DNA of 7,545 nt, taken from NCBI GenBank assembly GCA_021838985.1, contig JAKCCC010000076.1, forward strand, positions 1 through 7,545, read 5' to 3'. The stretch comes from Planctomycetota bacterium. Its GTDB lineage: Bacteria; Planctomycetota; Phycisphaerae; WQYP01. This document shows positions 5,566-7,545 of the stretch, piece after piece. The translations under genes were made by a program, and so were the position numbers. Each line of letters opens with the position of its first letter. Positions within the stretch are counted from its first letter, which is position 1. Under the pieces are notes generated by a model that saw only the letters and a list, made by a program, of their open reading frames with translations, did not search any database and had not been told where the DNA came from.

Positions 5566-6123
5566 TCAGGTCGCGGCGCCCGGGCTTGCCGCTGGCGGCG
5601 GCGGTGACGAGGCATCCGGTTGGACTTTGCGGAATTTGCCGGTCTTCGGGTCAACTTTGCCCTTGTTACGGTCCAGCTCGAGGGTTTTAACGGTCCCACC
5701 GGCGTCGGTAATTTTTTTCCGGGCCTGTTTGCTGACTTTGGCCGCCACGACGTTGAGTTTGCGGGTAAGCGGTCCGTCGCCGAGGATCTTCACCGGGAAA
5801 CGCTCATCGCGAATTAAATGGCGGCTTACCAGGGCCGCCGCGTCCACGATCTGATGATCTTCAAAATGGCGGTCCAGGTCCCCCACGTTGATCACGTAAA
5901 AGCGCTGGGCGAACGCGGCATTGTTGAAACCGCGCTTGGGCAAACGGCGAAACAGCGGCATATTGCCCCCTTCACTGCCGAAGGCTGGTCCGCCCCCGGC
6001 CCGGGCGCCGCTGCCCTTGGTGCCGCGCCCGGAGGTTTTGCCGTGTCCACTGCTTTCACCGCGCCCGACGCGTTTACGAAGCTTGTGGGCGCCGGCATCG
6101 CGGGTTATTTCGTGAATCATCAT
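5566..6123 (-). CDS. rplO: Large ribosomal subunit protein uL15
   Basis: This 185-residue protein is the late-assembling 50S protein L15, which binds 23S rRNA. The N-terminus MMIHEI..GAHKLRKRVGRG (RVGRG 18-22) with the Gly/Lys-rich extended loop HGKTSGRGTKG (27-37), and EGGNMPLFRRLPKRGFNN (51-68), are classic L15 signatures. The core ends near residue 150. The tail to 185 is about 40 residues longer than E. coli L15 (144 residues) and ends in a Pro/Ala-rich stretch (172-185). Two tandem ATGs are possible (6123 and 6120). I chose 6123 because AGGA lies 10 bases before it, against 13 before the other; longer upstream frames lack L15 character. It follows rpsE after 71 bases with no rpmD between them, and is the last ribosomal gene of the cluster here, as no secY follows. 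Confidence 0.96.
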   Translation of the reverse strand: MMIHEITRDAGAHKLRKRVGRGESSGHGKTSGRGTKGSGARAGGGPAFGSEGGNMPLFRRLPKRGFNNAAFAQRFYVINVGDLDRHFEDHQIVDAAALVSRHLIRDERFPVKILGDGPLTRKLNVVAAKVSKQARKKITDAGGTVKTLELDRNKGKVDPKTGKFRKVQPDASSPPPPAASPGAAT

Positions 6124-6194
6124 GGATAGGGTGTCCTGTCGATGGTTCTGGGGAACAGCCCGGCGCCAAGCACCGCGCACTTCGCACCCAGTAC

Positions 6195-6674
6195 CTACGC
6201 CCGGGCTTGTTCAATCTGCTCCCGGGTCCGCAGCGACTGCAGCGCAGTCAGGGCCGCCTTGCAGAGATTCTTTTTGTTGGTCGAGCCGTAGGCTTTGGTC
6301 AGGATATCGCGAATACCGGCGAGCTCGAAAATGGGCCGGACAAAACGGCCAGCCTTAATGCCCGTCCCCGGCCGCGCGGGAATCAACTTGATGCGGCTGG
6401 CGCCGAAGCGGCCCAGGACCTCGTGGGGGATGGTGTGGCCATCGAGAGCCACCTGAACCATCCGTCGCCGGGCGTCTTTGGTGGCCTTATCCACCGCGGC
6501 GGGAACCTCCCGGGCACGGGCGTAACCAAGCCCAATAGAGCCGCCGCGGTTACCGGTGGCCACCAGGGCCTCGAACGAAAAGTTCTTGCCGCCCTTGACC
6601 ACCTTGGCGCTGCGGAACACGCCGACGGTGCTGGATTCCACACCGCGTTCATCATCAAACTGCCGTTGGGCCAT
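6195..6674 (-). CDS. rpsE: Small ribosomal subunit protein uS5
   Basis: This 159-residue protein is S5 of the 30S subunit, needed for translational accuracy and the site of spectinomycin-resistance changes in E. coli. The N-terminal double-stranded-RNA-binding-like domain spans about 13-76, with the loop RSAKVVKGGKNFSFEALV (21-38). The C-terminal domain spans about 87-157, with PHEVLGRFGASRI (83-95) and ELAGIRDILTKAYGSTN (117-133). The segment AGRFVRPIFELAG (108-120) differs from the common AGGxxRAVLExAG, a lineage-type variant rather than damage. The start has GGGAGG 10 bases upstream. It lies 73 bases after rplR in the same operon. Confidence 0.97.
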   Translation of the reverse strand: MAQRQFDDERGVESSTVGVFRSAKVVKGGKNFSFEALVATGNRGGSIGLGYARAREVPAAVDKATKDARRRMVQVALDGHTIPHEVLGRFGASRIKLIPARPGTGIKAGRFVRPIFELAGIRDILTKAYGSTNKKNLCKAALTALQSLRTREQIEQARA

Positions 6675-6747
6675 GGCTATTGAGCCTCCCGTTCAGGCGC
6701 CACCTGGAAATGCGGCGAGGCGCCGCGTCGCCCAGGGCGGCGCCGCC

Positions 6748-7119
6748 TTAAAATTTCAAACCACCTTCGCGGGCCGCGGCGGCCAGGGCCTTGACGCGAC
6801 CATGAAAACGATACGGTCCACGATCAAACGCCACCTGGACAATCCCTTTCTCCAAGGCCCGGGCGGCGATGATTTTACCGATGGCGGCGGCGGCCTTCAC
6901 GTTCCCGCCGCGGGCCACTTCGCCGCGGATGGCCTTGTCCATGGTTCCGGCCGAGGCCAGGGTGCGCCCGTGGCTGTCATCGATGACCTGGGCGTAAATG
7001 TGTTTCAAACTGCGAAACACCGCCAGGCGCGGCCGAGCGGTGGTTCCGCGTATCGAACCGCGAACCCGGGCTTGGCGACGTTGCCGCCGTTGCAATTTAA
7101 TCGTGGCGCTGCTGGTCAT
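6748..7119 (-). CDS. rplR: Large ribosomal subunit protein uL18
   Basis: This 123-residue protein is L18, which binds 5S rRNA in the central protuberance of the 50S subunit. It aligns with E. coli L18 over nearly its whole length: [20 protein letters not shown] (residues 34-53), the block containing [19 protein letters not shown] (80-98), [26 protein letters not shown] at the end. The basic N-terminus is typical. I chose the ATG at 7119, with GGGAGG 4 bases upstream (slightly close), over the in-frame ATG at 7134, which has no ribosome binding site and would add five non-conserved residues. Confidence 0.97.
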   Translation of the reverse strand: MTSSATIKLQRRQRRQARVRGSIRGTTARPRLAVFRSLKHIYAQVIDDSHGRTLASAGTMDKAIRGEVARGGNVKAAAAIGKIIAARALEKGIVQVAFDRGPYRFHGRVKALAAAAREGGLKF

Positions 7120-7141
7120 AAGACCTCCCGTCATTCAGGTC

Positions 7142-7160
7142 GATCTGCTACCGGCAGATC
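7142..7160 (-). other. Hairpin in the rplF-rplR gap
   Basis: GATCTGC (7142-7148) and GCAGATC (7154-7160) form a perfect 7-bp stem with a 5-base loop, about 22 bases upstream of the rplR start. It sits in a 154-base gap that is long for this operon, and could be an RNA-processing or translational control element. There is no T-run. No extra gene or promoter is evident in the gap. Confidence 0.35.
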
Positions 7161-7273
7161 CTCGGATGGCGTGTTGGCGTCCGGCGACCGACCCGGGCAT
7201 TATCATGCGGGGGTCAGACCCAGCCCAAAGTTCGCCAACCCGGCGCTGCGGTTCATCGCCCCAGGTCCCGGCG

Positions 7274-7545
7274 TTACTTGGCGCCGGCGCCGGCAAACTG
7301 TTTGCCAGCCTTGCGGCGGACCACTTCGTTGGCGTAACGGATACCCTTGCCCTGATAAGGCTCGGGTTTGCGCACCCGCCGGATTTCCGCGGCAAACTGG
7401 CCGACCACCTGTTTGTCGGCCCCGCTGATATTGATGCGCGTGCCCTGGCCTTCGATTTTTACCGCCACGCCCTCGGGTATCGGCAGTTTAATCTGATTGG
7501 CGAATCCGACGGAAAGGGCGACCGTTTTTTCCTGCATTTCCGCCT
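7274..7545 (-). CDS. rplF: Large ribosomal subunit protein uL6 (C-terminal part, start outside window)
   Basis: The frame is open to the window edge (residues AE precede an internal Met at 7537), so this is the C-terminal half of L6, which binds 23S rRNA near the factor-binding site. The signatures GFANQIKLPIPEGVAV, ISGADKQVVGQFAAEIR and the near-universal PEPYQGKGIRYANEVVRRKAGK are all present; L6 usually ends soon after this last motif, as here. Upstream genes of the operon would lie beyond the right edge. A 154-base gap separates it from rplR. Confidence 0.96.
   Translation of the reverse strand, partial: AEMQEKTVALSVGFANQIKLPIPEGVAVKIEGQGTRINISGADKQVVGQFAAEIRRVRKPEPYQGKGIRYANEVVRRKAGKQFAGAGAK

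Noticed and set aside
6556..7428. 290-codon plus-strand ORF
   Set aside because: It spans rpsE, rplR and rplF in antisense and has no domain; the ribosomal genes are unambiguous.
1..7545. CRISPR array, insertion sequence or attachment site
   Set aside because: No regularly spaced repeats, no recognisable transposase or integrase, and no flanking terminal inverted repeats with target duplication were seen.

Overview
The window looks like chromosomal DNA of a GC-rich bacterium, most likely of the Planctomycetes/PVC group. This is an inference from three things: the spc-type ribosomal genes lack rpmD (L30), a DUF4954 gene is present, and a strongly Re-citrate-synthase-like LeuA homologue sits beside it. 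No sequence seen here fixes the taxonomy outright.

Layout from left to right. Positions 1-639 (+) hold the 3' three quarters of nagB (glucosamine-6-phosphate deaminase), with its start outside the window. It converges on a minus-strand three-gene operon, read from right to left: a dedicated acyl carrier protein (4349-4089), a DRE-TIM/LeuA-family condensing enzyme closest in my memory to Re-citrate synthase (4059-2647), and a 639-residue DUF4954 protein (2631-712). The two intergenic gaps are 29 and 15 bases, each later gene has a good Shine-Dalgarno sequence, and a near-consensus sigma70 promoter lies about 95 bases upstream of the ACP start. The short nagB/DUF4954 convergent gap holds two hairpins.

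Positions about 4473-5565 form a long stretch without a confident gene. It carries a possible 54-codon plus-strand ORF with a strong Shine-Dalgarno sequence, a possible 33-codon minus-strand ORF, repeated GTCGCC/GGCGAC hairpins, an AT-richer block with nested inverted repeats, and a 9-bp stem hairpin that probably ends the ribosomal operon.

Positions 5566-7545 (-) are the distal part of an spc-type ribosomal operon, in transcription order rplF (partial), rplR, rpsE, rplO. There is no L30 gene between rpsE and rplO, and no secY after rplO.

The most interesting candidate system is the ACP / Re-citrate-synthase-like / DUF4954 cassette. A carbon-carbon bond-forming enzyme, a carrier protein and a beta-helix-like protein of unknown function appear to be co-transcribed. 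I infer that they act in one pathway, possibly carrier-bound acyl or 2-oxoacid chemistry; the product cannot be read from the sequence.
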